Below are positions 1 to 9,501 of a stretch of 64,000 nt of DNA, piece by piece. The DNA comes from Voacanga thouarsii (lineage: Eukaryota; Streptophyta; Magnoliopsida; Gentianales; Apocynaceae). The stretch is from assembly GCA_026120185.1 (NCBI GenBank), contig JANUWF010001218.1, forward strand, positions 372,001 to 436,000, written 5' to 3'. The first letter of the stretch is position 1; each line of letters opens with the position of its first letter. The notes beneath the pieces are model-generated. The model was not told the DNA's origin. It did no database searches and saw nothing but the letters and a program-made list of their open reading frames with translations. Made by a program: the position numbers and the translations under genes.

Positions 1-128
1 GACTTCCAAGTGAAAATAACTAAACTAACATTTAATTATTTTTTTTAAATTAAAATTAGTAATTAATGCTCTTTCTCTCTCTCCGTTATTCGGATTTTGG
101 ATAGTTAAAGAGAATCTTGATACAAGTA

Positions 129-597
129 CTCCCTCCGTCCACAAATAATTGAGTTAATTATAAAAACTACGCATATTAAAGAATTATGAAATTTTATAAT
201 AAAAATAATTAAAATATCCATTATACCATTTAGAGTATTTTTATTATCTTTTCACATCATTAATTTGAATCTCACCACTCCTTTAATTATAATACTTTAA
301 TAATTACATATGTCTCTCACTTCTCACCTATGTCCTTTGTCACTCTCTTCTCACTTTTTATTTTAGAGTCTTCTTTTCACCTTATTAAATTATACTTTAA
401 CTATTTTTATAGGATAACGTGATTTTTTATTGGTTAAAATATTTTAATATAGGTAGTTGTAATACTAATTAATTGATAAAAAATTATGCTAAGGGTAAAA
501 TTAAAAAAATAATTAAATACAACTTACATTTAAAAAATAGATAGTTATTTTTGGACAAATAAAAAAAATTAAGCTAGTTATTTGTGGACGGAGGGAG
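129..597. mobile_element. Stowaway-type MITE (Tc1/mariner group)
   Basis: The element begins CTCCCTCCGTCC at 129 and ends with the inverse complement GGACGGAGGGAG at 597. The terminal inverted repeats extend to about 20 bases and include ACAAATAA. It is flanked by TA dinucleotides at 127-128 and 598-599, the target duplication of mariner-like elements. It is 469 bp, AT-rich and has no coding capacity. CTCCCTCCGTCC termini with a TA duplication are the hallmark of plant Stowaway MITEs. Confidence 0.95.
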
Positions 598-647
598 TAA
601 TTGTTGTATGAAAAATTGTTTAGGATGAAAACCAAGCAAAACAATTA

Positions 648-694
<47 letters not shown>
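648..694. repeat. (AAT)n microsatellite
   Basis: An almost perfect run of AAT/ATA trinucleotides about 47 bp long, lying 50 bp outside the Stowaway element. No gene is seen around it. Confidence 0.95.
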
Positions 695-695
<1 letters not shown>

Positions 696-888
696 TAAAA
701 AAACAGATTTAAAAAATAATAACTATTAACCGTTATTTTAAATTTCTAAAATAATGTGTAATTTGAACAAGAGAAAAAATGCTCTTAATGTGACTTAGAT
801 TTTAATCCACAAGGCGTATTTCTTTAATTAGTAGAGGTAAAATAAAATATTTAGATCTCAAAAAGAGGAAGTATATATAAATATAAAT

Positions 889-912
889 ATATTTATTTAT
901 TTATTTATTTGG
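889..912. repeat. (TTTA)n microsatellite
   Basis: A short run of TTTA tetranucleotides inside AT-rich intergenic sequence, just before the first copy of the 916-1055 direct repeat. Confidence 0.7.
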
Positions 913-915
913 TAA

Positions 916-1526
916 GTAAAATTTTATATTAAAAGAAAAGAAACCAAATTACACAAATAGAGATATAATTTTATAATAACGGAGAAACACCACACTCCGA
1001 AAGAGGAAGCATTATTTATTATTTCTGTTGTTCAAATTTACATATATAAACCTATACCCACTTCATCTCTCTTATCTGTCCATTTTAATTAAAATTTTTA
1101 TTCTAATTTATCTGTCTCATTAGCAAATCAAGACACTATTAATTGTTATTTTTCTATAAATACTCATCTTTAATACGATAAGTATCATATACTTATAGTA
1201 AAAAATAGAAGTAAATTAAATATACTTATTACACATAAAACTTTAAAATTTGATTAATTCTTAATAAGGAGAAAAATTCTTTTAGGGTAAAATAAAAAAT
1301 ATTAATTAATTAATCGAAAAGCTTTATTTTTTTTTTAAACTTATGAATCGGTTAAAATAGATAAATAAAAAGAAACAGAAGTAAAATTTTATATTAAAAA
1401 AAAAACCAAATTACACAAATGGAGATATAATTCCATGGTAACAGAGAAACACCACACTCCGACACCACAGAAAGAGAAAGTATTATTTATTATTTCTGTT
1501 GCTCAAATTTAAATATATAAACTTAT
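916..1526. repeat. Pair of diverged ~140-bp direct repeats
   Basis: Copy one is at about 916-1055 and copy two at about 1381-1526, in the same orientation. Both start GTAAAATTTTATATTAAAA and share ACCAAATTACACAAAT, GAGAAACACCACACTCCGA and TATTTATTATTTCTGTTG. Copy two has an extra CACCACAG segment. The 325 bp between them is AT-rich without recognisable genes. Either a local segmental duplication or paired ends of an eroded element; no LTR-type ends are visible. Confidence 0.75.
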
Positions 1527-1554
1527 ATTAAAATTCAATTAAAAAATTAAGTTA

Positions 1555-1909
1555 TGTTATAAAATTAGGGTAGTGTTAGAATAAAATCTACACACTACAC
1601 ACTAAGAAAATTCTAACTATTCTTTGCACAAGAATTTCTCTTCAAACTTCTTTCTTTCTTTCTCTCACAATTCTTTCTCTAATATTTCTTTCACTAATCT
1701 TTCTTTCACAAAATAATGGTGTATTACAAGCTTAGAAAATAGCTCTAATTAGTGGAATACATCATGGCATACATCATTTTTCACTAATCTCAATTAGTGG
1801 TATCTCCACTAAATGGTGGACATCCATAAAAATATTCTCTAATAATTCACATAAATTCATAATTAGTGGAGCCTCCACTAATTAATGGAGATTCTAATAA
1901 TTCATAACA
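1555..1909 (-). repeat. 3' LTR of copia-1
   Basis: 355 bp, TGTTAT...ATAACA. In plus orientation it is followed at once by CTCCCCCTT (1910-1918), the complement of a polypurine tract, which marks it as the 3' LTR of a minus-strand element. It lacks the 14-bp segment containing TTTATAAAG that is present in the other LTR; that segment resembles a TATA region. Confidence 0.93.
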
Positions 1910-1918
1910 CTCCCCCTT
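1910..1918 (-). other. Polypurine tract of copia-1
   Basis: AAGGGGGAG on the minus strand, directly next to the 3' LTR. This is the usual primer site for second-strand DNA synthesis. The same tract lies at 7521-7529 in copia-2. Confidence 0.85.
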
Positions 1919-2033
1919 GAATGTCCATCCATACATAAAGAATATGCCTCGTTAAAATCTTACTAGATAAAAACCCAGTGAGAAAAAAAATATAGTGAAG
2001 GAAAAAGAGTACACTATTCTATATGTCTGTTTA

Positions 2034-4200
2034 TTACTCCATCTGATGAGATGATTCCTTTAAATCTTTAAACCGACGCATACCGATTTTATATCTCAAC
2101 TTTTCAAATGTTGCAATCGGTAAAGTCTTCGTGAAAATATCTACGAGGTTATCACATGACCGAATTTATAGCACATCAATTTCACATTTCTTCTGGAGTT
2201 CATGAGTAAAGAAGAATTTTGGTGAAATATGTTTTGTCCGATCTCCTTTAATATATCCTCCTCGTAATTGAGCTATGCAAGCTGCATTGTCTTCATAAAG
2301 AGGAGTTGGAATATCTTTGATTGATGATAATCCACAACTTTCTCGGATATAATGAATCATGGATCTTAGCCATACACATTCTCGACTTGCTTCATGAATG
2401 GCTATAATTTCAACATGATTTGAAGAAGTAACTGTTATAGATTGTTTCGTAGAACGCCATGATATAGCAGTATTTCCACATGTGAATAGATAGCCCGTTT
2501 GAGAACGTGCTTTATGTGGATCAGATAAATAACCAACATTTGCATAACCTATCAATGTTGGACTGGTTTTATTTGAATAAAATAATCCGAGATCAATTGT
2601 ACCTTGGAGATATCGAAGGACTTGTTTAATTCCATTCCAATGTCGTCGTGTTGGTGAAAAACTAAATCTTGCTAATAAACTGACAGCAGAAGCAATATCA
2701 GGTCGTGTATTATTAGCAAGATACATCAATGCACCAATTGAACTGAGATATGGTACTTCAGGACCAAGGAGTTCTTCATCATTTTCTTGAGGTCGGAAAG
2801 GATCTTTATCCACATTTAATGATCGGACGATCATTGGAACACTCAATGGATGTGCTTTGTCCATGTAAAATCTTTTTAGCACTTTTGATGTATATGTTGA
2901 TTGATGAATAAATGTTCCACTTTCCAGATGTTCAATTTGTAAATCAAGGCAAAATTTGGTTTTACCAAAATCCTTGATTTTGAATTCTCCTTTTAAATAA
3001 TCAATTGTTTCTTGGAGCTCTTCAGGAGTTCCAATAAGATTAATATCATCAACATATATAGCTAATATCATAAATTTAGAACCAGATTTTTAATAAAAAC
3101 ACATGGACATACCTGGTCATTTTTAAATCCCGCTTTCAATAAATATTCACTAAGATGAGTGAACCACATGCGCCCAGATTGCTTCAGGCCATATAATGAT
3201 TTCTGCAACTTGATGGAGTAATTTTCACGAGGATAATGTTTATATGCTTCAAACATATGAAATCCTTTGGAGATTTTCATGTAAACATCATTTTCTAAAT
3301 TTCCATACAAGTAAGCAGTGACAACATCTAATAGGCGCATATCTATCTTTTCATGTACTGCCAAACTGATAAGATATCGGAGTGTAATAGCATCAACAAC
3401 AGGAGAATAAGTTTAATCATAATCAATACCTGGTCTTTGTGAAAAACCTTGGGCTACTAATCGCGCTTTATATCGAACGATTTCACTCTTTTCATTGCGC
3501 TTTCGCACAAATATCCATTTGTAGCCAACAGGTTTTACACCTTCTGGTGTTCGGACTGCAGGTCCGAAGACTTCACGTTTTGTCAGTGCATTTAACTCCG
3601 ATTGAATCGCATCTTTCCATTGCAGCTAATCTTTTCTATGCCGACATTCATCAACTAATATTGGTTCAGGATCATCATTATCCTGTGTAACATCAAGAGA
3701 TATATTGTATGCAAATATATTATCAATAACAGTTTCTATCCGATTCCAACTTCTACCGGAAGTGGTATAATTGATAGAAATTTCAGTGTTACTTTCATCA
3801 ACTTCTGGTTCTTTGTCATCAATTCTCTCTTGGTCTTTATCATTCTTTTCTTCAATATGATCTTCTGGATCATTTAATCCTCTTTTCTTTCGAGGATTTT
3901 TATCTTTAGAACCAAGAAGTCGACCATGCTTCTGGCATACTTTTGGCTCAGCAGCTATATGTCAAATCTTTTGTTCTGTTGGAATAGGAGCATTTATAGC
4001 TGGAATATGCGATTTTGTTACTCTTCTAGAGTCAACAAAAGAGTCTGGCATTTGATTTGCAATGCTTTACAAATGACTTATCTTTTGAACTTCAAGTTCA
4101 CACGCGCTTGTATGCGGATCAAGATAATTTAATGATGTTGTCCAAGTATGTTCTTTCTTGTACTGTTTCTGTTCTCCCCCTAATTTAGGGAATAATGATT
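2034..4200 (-). pseudogene. copia-1 pol remnant: reverse transcriptase and RNase H
   Basis: Nearly colinear with copia-2 pol at 7645-9820. From the C-terminus inward: RNase H (SNHVEIIAIHEASRECVW, LYEDNAA), RT (YVDD, KSLYGLKQSGRMWF) and the integrase-RT linker. It is dead for several reasons. CAA has become TAA at 2166-2168. One base is missing near 3090, splitting RT into two frames. GAA has become TAA near 3415 where copia-2 reads DYDET. Homology to the element stops at about 4200, where the captured RKD block begins. As in copia-2, the first RNase H catalytic Asp is Asn (GYANVGY). Confidence 0.9.
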
Positions 4201-4373
4201 TCACAAGAGAATAAGAAAAGAAATATAAGAAAATGATGACAAGTAGGAAATGCCAAGAAAAATATCTCATTTTTTTTTTGCACTCTTCCCGGTGCCGACT
4301 TTTCATCTTCCTCTCTTGTCTTTTCTTCTCCTCCGACCCTCTACCTACCATCTGCCTCTTCTTCTTCCTCATA

Positions 4374-4400
4374 CAGATATATATATATATATATATATGT
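4374..4400 (+). promoter_or_regulatory. (TA)n run, possible TATA region of the captured RKD gene
   Basis: An alternating AT run about 65-90 bp upstream of the RKD start codon, preceded by a pyrimidine-rich tract (CTTCTTCTTCC). Plausible as original promoter sequence carried along with the gene; position is the only support. Confidence 0.35.
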
Positions 4401-4463
4401 ATCGATATATATCTCAGTTATCAGTCATTAGTAAACATCAAAAACAAAAATCACAAAGCAGAT

Positions 4464-5761
4464 ATGGAGACTCGTAATTCATTTGAGACATGGTCAAATT
4501 TTGACTCGGTTTCTGCAGCAGATGTTGATGTATTTTCCTTTCCAAACCAACCGCTTCTGTCTAATTCGAACGCAGAAGATTTTGATATGTTTTCCTTTCC
4601 AAACCAACCGCTTCTGCCTAATTCGAACGCAGAAGATTTTGATATGTTTTCATTTCCAAACTAACCGCTTCCTCCTAATTTCAGGTGAGATACCTTTGAG
4701 GGCTTCCATTTGTTTTTAGTATGCTTGATAATGAAATTAAACTCTCTTTTGGTTTGTTTTTGATGTAAATTAGTGGAAGTTTTGAACATACTGCTTTGGA
4801 CCAAGTTGATCTGCCCCTACAAGAGACTGCTTTTGATACTGTTCCTCTTGATGCTATTCCTTTGAATGAGGATATGCTTGTGCATGATCCTTTCTACTCT
4901 CTAATGGATTTTGAACAAAGCCAGAATATGTTTCCAGGTTATTATATATTTAAACATAGATTTTGAATGGTATTACCTTTACTGATATTATTTTCTTTTT
5001 CTAGGAGAAATAATGAGTGGTCTTGGCAACAAAGTCGGAGTAAGTACTCATGAAATGCATAATATCGAAGTTCAAGATATTATTGCAGACAAAATTCCTA
5101 GGGAGAAGAAGATGATTAAGAGGCAGAGAGAGAAGAAGGGCAATAACTCCCAGACACTATCAAGAGAAACAATTTCGCAGTACTTTTACCTACCAATCAA
5201 GAGCGCAGCCAAAGAACTGAATATTGACATAACCCGTCTCAAGAAAAGATGTAAGGAGTTAGGAATTCGTCGATGGCCTCACAGGAAATTGGTGAGCTTG
5301 GAGACCATAATCAATAATGTTCAGGTTCTCTCTCATACATACTTATAATTTGCAAGTATGAAACTATGAAAGATTTATAAGTAAATAACCGATGATATCA
5401 CTTCGATTTACAGGAGATGTAAAATAAAGAAGAAGGAGGACATATGGCTGAGAAGAAGTTGAAAGAAGCCATTGCGATACTGGAATGTGAAAAACAGTTG
5501 GTGGAAGAAAGTCCTAATACGCAGTTAGAGGACCAAACACAGAAATTGAGACAAGCATGCTTCAAGGCCAAATATAATAAGAAATTTAATTATAATAAAC
5601 TTAAGGAGATCATAAAATCCCAAGACTCATTTCGCAGTAATTTTACTGCTAATTCTACTGCTAGTCTCAATACTGGCTCAAAGGGGAAAGAAAAGGAAGA
5701 GAATGTCGAAAAAGAGGAGCTGAAGTCCATATTACTAATTGTTTGTCTTCCTCTAATGTAA
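4464..5761 (+). pseudogene. RWP-RK domain (RKD-like) transcription factor gene, captured copy
   Basis: Exons 4464-4684, 4774-4937, 5005-5324 and 5414-5761; the introns of 89, 67 and 89 bp are all GT-AG. The joined phases agree and give 351 codons. Exon 3 encodes the RWP-RK DNA-binding domain: FYLPIKSAAKEL, then LKKRCKELGIRRWPHRK. Exon 4 encodes the coiled-coil-like tail of RKD proteins (KKLKEAIAILE, LRQACFKAKY). Exon 1 holds three tandem 19-residue repeats (FSFPNQPLLPNSNAEDF type). There are no frameshifts, but two in-frame TAA codons at 4662-4664 and 5420-5422, so it should not make a full protein. RKD proteins are plant regulators linked to egg-cell and germ-cell identity. It runs antisense to its host element. 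Family assignment is firm; paralogue identity is open. Confidence 0.9.
4521..4683 (+). repeat. Three tandem 57-bp coding repeats in RKD exon 1
   Basis: The unit reads roughly GAAGATTTTGATATGTTTTC followed by CTTTCCAAACCAACCGCTTC and TAATTCGAACGCA. Three copies abut, the last ending at the exon 1 donor. The frame is kept (19 residues per unit). The stop at 4662 is a CAA-to-TAA change in the third copy. Confidence 0.88.
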
Positions 5762-5905
5762 ATATTGAAAAAGAACAATTACAAACCTTCATCTTACATT
5801 TGTCAGTTCAATTACAAAAGAGCAACTATAAGCATGTATTCTCAAGTTCATATGAACACTAGTGATATGAATAAAAGATGTGATGCTTATTATTAATGAA
5901 AATAT

Positions 5906-6520
5906 CTTTTTCCCTTATTATCTTTTCTGTTCCACTTCAGATGGCCAGTATTTCTCTGTGATAAGGGAAATATCGAGTGTGTCCATGACCATAACCACGG
6001 CCACTGCCACAACTACGACTATAACGATGGCTTCTGCTGGAGCCAACAGCATTCACTTTTGGGAGTGCTGTTGAGCCAGTTCATCTGGCTTCATGATTTC
6101 TCAATAATAACTCATGTTAAAACTGTCAATTTTGGATACCCTTTTTCTCGATATTGTTACTGTAAGACATAAAAAGTGGAGAATGTCTTCTCCAATATAA
6201 CTTCATCAGTAACTTTTTCTTCATAAAATTTTTAACTAAGATGTAGTTTTATACATCACGGAGTTCATGGTTTTATAATCTTGCAACTTCAGGTGCAACC
6301 ATTCATACCGTGCAGTGGATAGTACGACCATCTTCAGGTGGTCAAATCTTTCTTTTTATCCACATGACATATGGATCTCCTTTTTTTAGCATTTAGATGC
6401 ATTTCTGTATGATATATACATTTTTTTTTCCAGAAATATCAAGGGCTACAAATTCGAATTTAGCGAGATCAATAAATGCGTACCTGTCTTCTGGCTTTAA
6501 TAACGGTAGAGACTCGTGCT
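5906..6520 (-). pseudogene. copia-1 gag remnant
   Basis: Minus-strand sequence matching the gag region of copia-2 (11540-12300) over the C-terminal part, with a deletion of about 115 bp near 6385 and many substitutions and small indels. The start region around AAATTCGAATTTAGCGAG still aligns with the copia-2 MANIAKLEF start, but no usable reading frame survives. Confidence 0.75.
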
Positions 6521-6527
6521 GATAACG
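6511..6527 (-). other. Primer-binding-site region of copia-1
   Basis: Reading the minus strand from the 5' LTR, the next bases are CGTTATCAGCACGAGTC. This is where a tRNA primer site should be and it contains TATCAG, as initiator-Met sites do, but I cannot match a tRNA confidently. Copia-2 has the related CGTTATCGACACGAGTC. Confidence 0.5.
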
Positions 6528-6896
6528 TGTTATAAAATTAGGGTAGTGTTAGAATAAAATCTATACACTACACACTAAGAAAATTCTAACTATTCTTTGC
6601 ACAAGAATTTCTCTTCAAACTTCTCTCTTTATTTCTCTCACAATTCTTTCTCTAATCTTTCTTTCACTAATCTTTCTTTCACAAAATAATGGTGTATTAC
6701 AAGCTTAGAAAATAGCTCTATTTATAAAGCTCTAATTAGTGGAATACATCATGGCATACATCATTTTTCACTAATCTCAATTAGTGGTATCTCCACTAAA
6801 TGGTGGACATCCATAAAAATATTCTCTAATAATTCACATAAATTCATAATTAGTGGAGCCTCCACTAATTAATGGAGATTCCAATAATTCATAACT
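6528..6896 (-). repeat. 5' LTR of copia-1
   Basis: 369 bp. Keeps CTATTTATAAAGCTC, a TATA-like stretch that is deleted in the other LTR. The terminal base at 6896 is T where A is expected, followed by the AGTTA target duplication. Confidence 0.93.
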
Positions 6897-6901
6897 AGTT
6901 A

Positions 6902-7163
6902 CAATAAATCCCGCTTTATAGAGTAGAAGAAGCTGCCTATTCTACTGTCTTTGTGGAGAAATCCAAGATTTCGTTGGATTTTCCAAGTCCCACCTGATTA
7001 ATAAATGCCAGACCATAAAAGCATATCTAGATCAGTATCTTCGGAAGGACAAATGTCATAATGTACTACGTATTAAGTTATACTTAAATAAAAATTGAAT
7101 TGAAATGAGTATTATTAAATGTAAAGTAAATATAAAATCTGATTATTAATAAAAAAATATGAT
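6902..7163. other. Host spacer between two copia insertions
   Basis: About 260 bp of non-LTR sequence between the target duplications of copia-1 and copia-2. It represents the pre-insertion locus. I see no gene, RNA or repeat in it. Confidence 0.7.
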
Positions 7164-7168
7164 ATATT

Positions 7169-7520
7169 TGTTATAAAATTAGGGTAGTGTTAGAATAAAA
7201 TCTTCACACTACACACTAATAAAACTCTAACTATTTTGCACAAGAATTTATCTCTTTCTTTTCTCTCACAATTTCCTCTAATCTTTCTTTCACTAATCTT
7301 TCTTTCACAAAATAATGGTGTGTTACAAGCTTAGAGAATAGCTCTATTTATAGAGCTCTAATTAGTGGATTACATCATGGCATACATCATCTTCCACTAA
7401 TCTTAATTAGTGGTGTCTCCACTAAATGGTGGACATCCATAAAAATCTTCTAATAATTCACATAAATCCATAATTAGTGGAGCCTCCACTAATTAATAAA
7501 GATTCCAATAATTCATAATA
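7169..7520 (-). repeat. 3' LTR of copia-2
   Basis: 352 bp, followed by the polypurine complement CTCCCCCTT at 7521-7529. Contains CTATTTATAGAGCTC as a likely TATA region. Ends in TA instead of CA. Confidence 0.95.
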
Positions 7521-7644
7521 CTCCCCCTTGGATGTCCATCCATTACATAAAGAATATGCCTCGTTAAAACCTTACTAGATAAAAACCCAGTGGGAAAAAA
7601 ATCTAGTGAAGGAAAAAGAGTACACTATTCTATATGTCCATTTA

Positions 7645-9500
7645 TTACTCTCCCTGATGAGATGATTCCTTTAAATCTTTAAACCGATGCATACCGATTT
7701 TATATCTCAACTTTTCAAATGTTGCAGTCGGTAAAGTCTTCGTGAAAATATCTGCGAGGTTATCACATGACCGAATTTGTAGCACATCAATTTCACCTTT
7801 CTTCTGGAGTTCATGAGTAAAGAAGAATTTTGGTGAAATATATTTTGTCCGATCTCCTTTAATATATCCTCCTCGTAATTGAGCTATGCAAGCTGCATTG
7901 TCTTCATAAAGAGGAGTTGGAATATCTTTGATTGATGATAATCCACAACTTTCTCGGATATAATGAATCATGGATCTTAGCCATACACATTCTCGACTTG
8001 CTTCATGAATGGCTATAATTTCAGCATGATTTGAAGAAGTAGCTGCTATAGATTGTTTCGTAGAACGCCATGATATAGCAGTATTTCCACATGTAAATAG
8101 ATAGCCCGTTTGAGAACGTGCTTTATGTGGATCAGATAAATAACCAACATTTGCATAACCTATCAATGTTGGACTGGTTTTATTTGAATAAAATAATCCG
8201 AGATCAATTGTACCTTGGAGATATCGAAGGACTTGTTTAATTCCATTCCAATGTCGTCGTGTTGGTGAAGAACTAAATCTTGCTAATAAATTGACAGCAA
8301 AAGCAATATCAGGTCGTGTATTATTAGCAAGATACATCAATGCACCAATTGCACTGAGATATGGTACTTCAGGACCAAGGAGTTCTTCATCATTTTCTTG
8401 AGGTCGGAAAGGATCTTTATCCACATTTAATGATCGCACGATCATTGGAATACTCAATGGATGTGCTTTGTCCATGTAAAATCTTTTTAGCACTTTTGCT
8501 GTATATGTTGATTGATGAATAAATGTTCCACTCTCCAAATGTTCAATTTGTAAACCAAGGCAAAATTTGGTTTTACCAAAATCCTTGATTTCGAATTCTC
8601 CTTTTAAATAATCAATTGTTTCTTGAAGCTCTTCAGGAGTTCCAATAAGATTAATATCATCAACATATATAGCTAATATCACAAATTTAGAACCAGATTT
8701 CTTAATAAAAACGCATGGACATACCTGGTCATTTTTAAATCCCGCTTTCAATAAATATTCACTAAGACGTGTAAACCACATGCGCCCAGATTGCTTCAGG
8801 CCATATAATGATTTCTGCAACTTGATGGAGTAATTTTCACGAGGATAATGTTTATATGCTTCGGGCATATGAAATCCTTCGGGGATTTTCATGTAAACAT
8901 CATTTTCTAAATTTCCATACAAGTAAGCAGTGACAACATCTAATAGGCGCATATCTATCTTTTCATGTACTGCCAAACTGATAAGATATCGGAGTGTAAT
9001 AGCATCAACAATAGGAGAATAAGTTTCATCATAATCAATACCTGGTCTTTGTGAAAAACCTTGGGCTACTAATCGCGCTTTATATCGAACGATTTCACTC
9101 TTTTCATTGCGCTTTCGCACAAATATCCATTTGTAGTCAACAGGTTTTATACCTTCTGGTGTTCGGACTGTAGGTCCGAAGACTTCACGTTTTGCCAGTG
9201 CATTTAACTCCGATTGAATCGCATTTTTCCATTGCAGCCAATCTTTTCTATGCCGACATTCATCAACTGATATTGGTTCAGGATCATCATTATCCTGTGT
9301 AACATCAAGAGATATATTGTATGCAAATATATTATCAATAACAGTTTCTATCCGATTCCAACTTCTACCGGAAGTGGTATAATTGATAGAAATTTCAGTA
9401 TTACTTTCATCAACTTCTGGTTCTTTGTCATCAGTTCTCTCTTGGTCTTTATCATTCTTTTCTTCAATATGATCTTCTAGATCATTTAATCCTCTTTTCT
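7645..9500 (-). pseudogene. copia-2 reverse transcriptase-RNase H
   Basis: An uninterrupted frame from the integrase-RT linker to a TAA at 7645-7647. Counting from the internal Met at 9118-9120, RT shows VRYKARLVAQGFSQRPGIDY, the first catalytic Asp in LLDVVTAYLYG (residue 61), KSLYGLKQSGRMWF, and YVDD at 152-155. RNase H follows: WRSTKQS, SSNHAEIIAIHEAS with catalytic Glu367, and LYEDNAACIAQ with Asp407. The first RNase H Asp (expected in GYAD) is Asn324, as in copia-1. The frame is closed upstream by a TGA near 9502 where copia-1 reads Arg, so the domain is cut from the rest of the polyprotein. Together with the lost Asp it is likely non-functional. Confidence 0.9.
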
Positions 9501-9501
9501 T

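Larger units (their letters stand above)
4201..5905 (+). other. Captured host genomic block inside copia-1
   Basis: Comparison with copia-2 shows element homology ending at GGAATAATGATT (about 4200) and resuming in the stretch ending CCACTTCAG (from about 5905). The roughly 1.7 kb between has no similarity to copia-2. It replaces a block of about the same size (about 9824-11520 there) coding for protease and most of integrase. It carries a complete RKD-like gene on the plus strand with promoter-side and 3' sequence: a (TA)n run at 4374-4400 and an AATAAA at 5870-5875. No duplicated bases mark the joints, so it was not a simple insertion. Template switching during reverse transcription, or repair, are possible routes. 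Confidence 0.88.
1555..6896 (-). mobile_element. Copia-1: Ty1/copia LTR retrotransposon carrying a captured host gene
   Basis: A complete 5.34-kb insertion read on the minus strand. The 3' LTR is 1555-1909 and the 5' LTR 6528-6896. The same 5-bp target duplication, AGTTA, lies at 1550-1554 and 6897-6901. The LTR starts TGTTAT and ends ATAACA; the last base of the right copy is T instead of A. The left LTR lacks 14 bp found in the right one (between short AGCTCT repeats), and the two also differ by several substitutions. Order on the minus strand: 5' LTR, gag remnant, a foreign block at about 4201-5905 replacing protease and integrase, RT-RNase H, polypurine tract, 3' LTR. It is closely related to copia-2 at 7169-12744, which defines what was lost. 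It cannot move by itself. Confidence 0.95.

Noticed and set aside
129..597. microRNA precursor
   Set aside because: The hairpin potential comes from the inverted ends of a Stowaway MITE; nothing in the sequence points to a processed miRNA.
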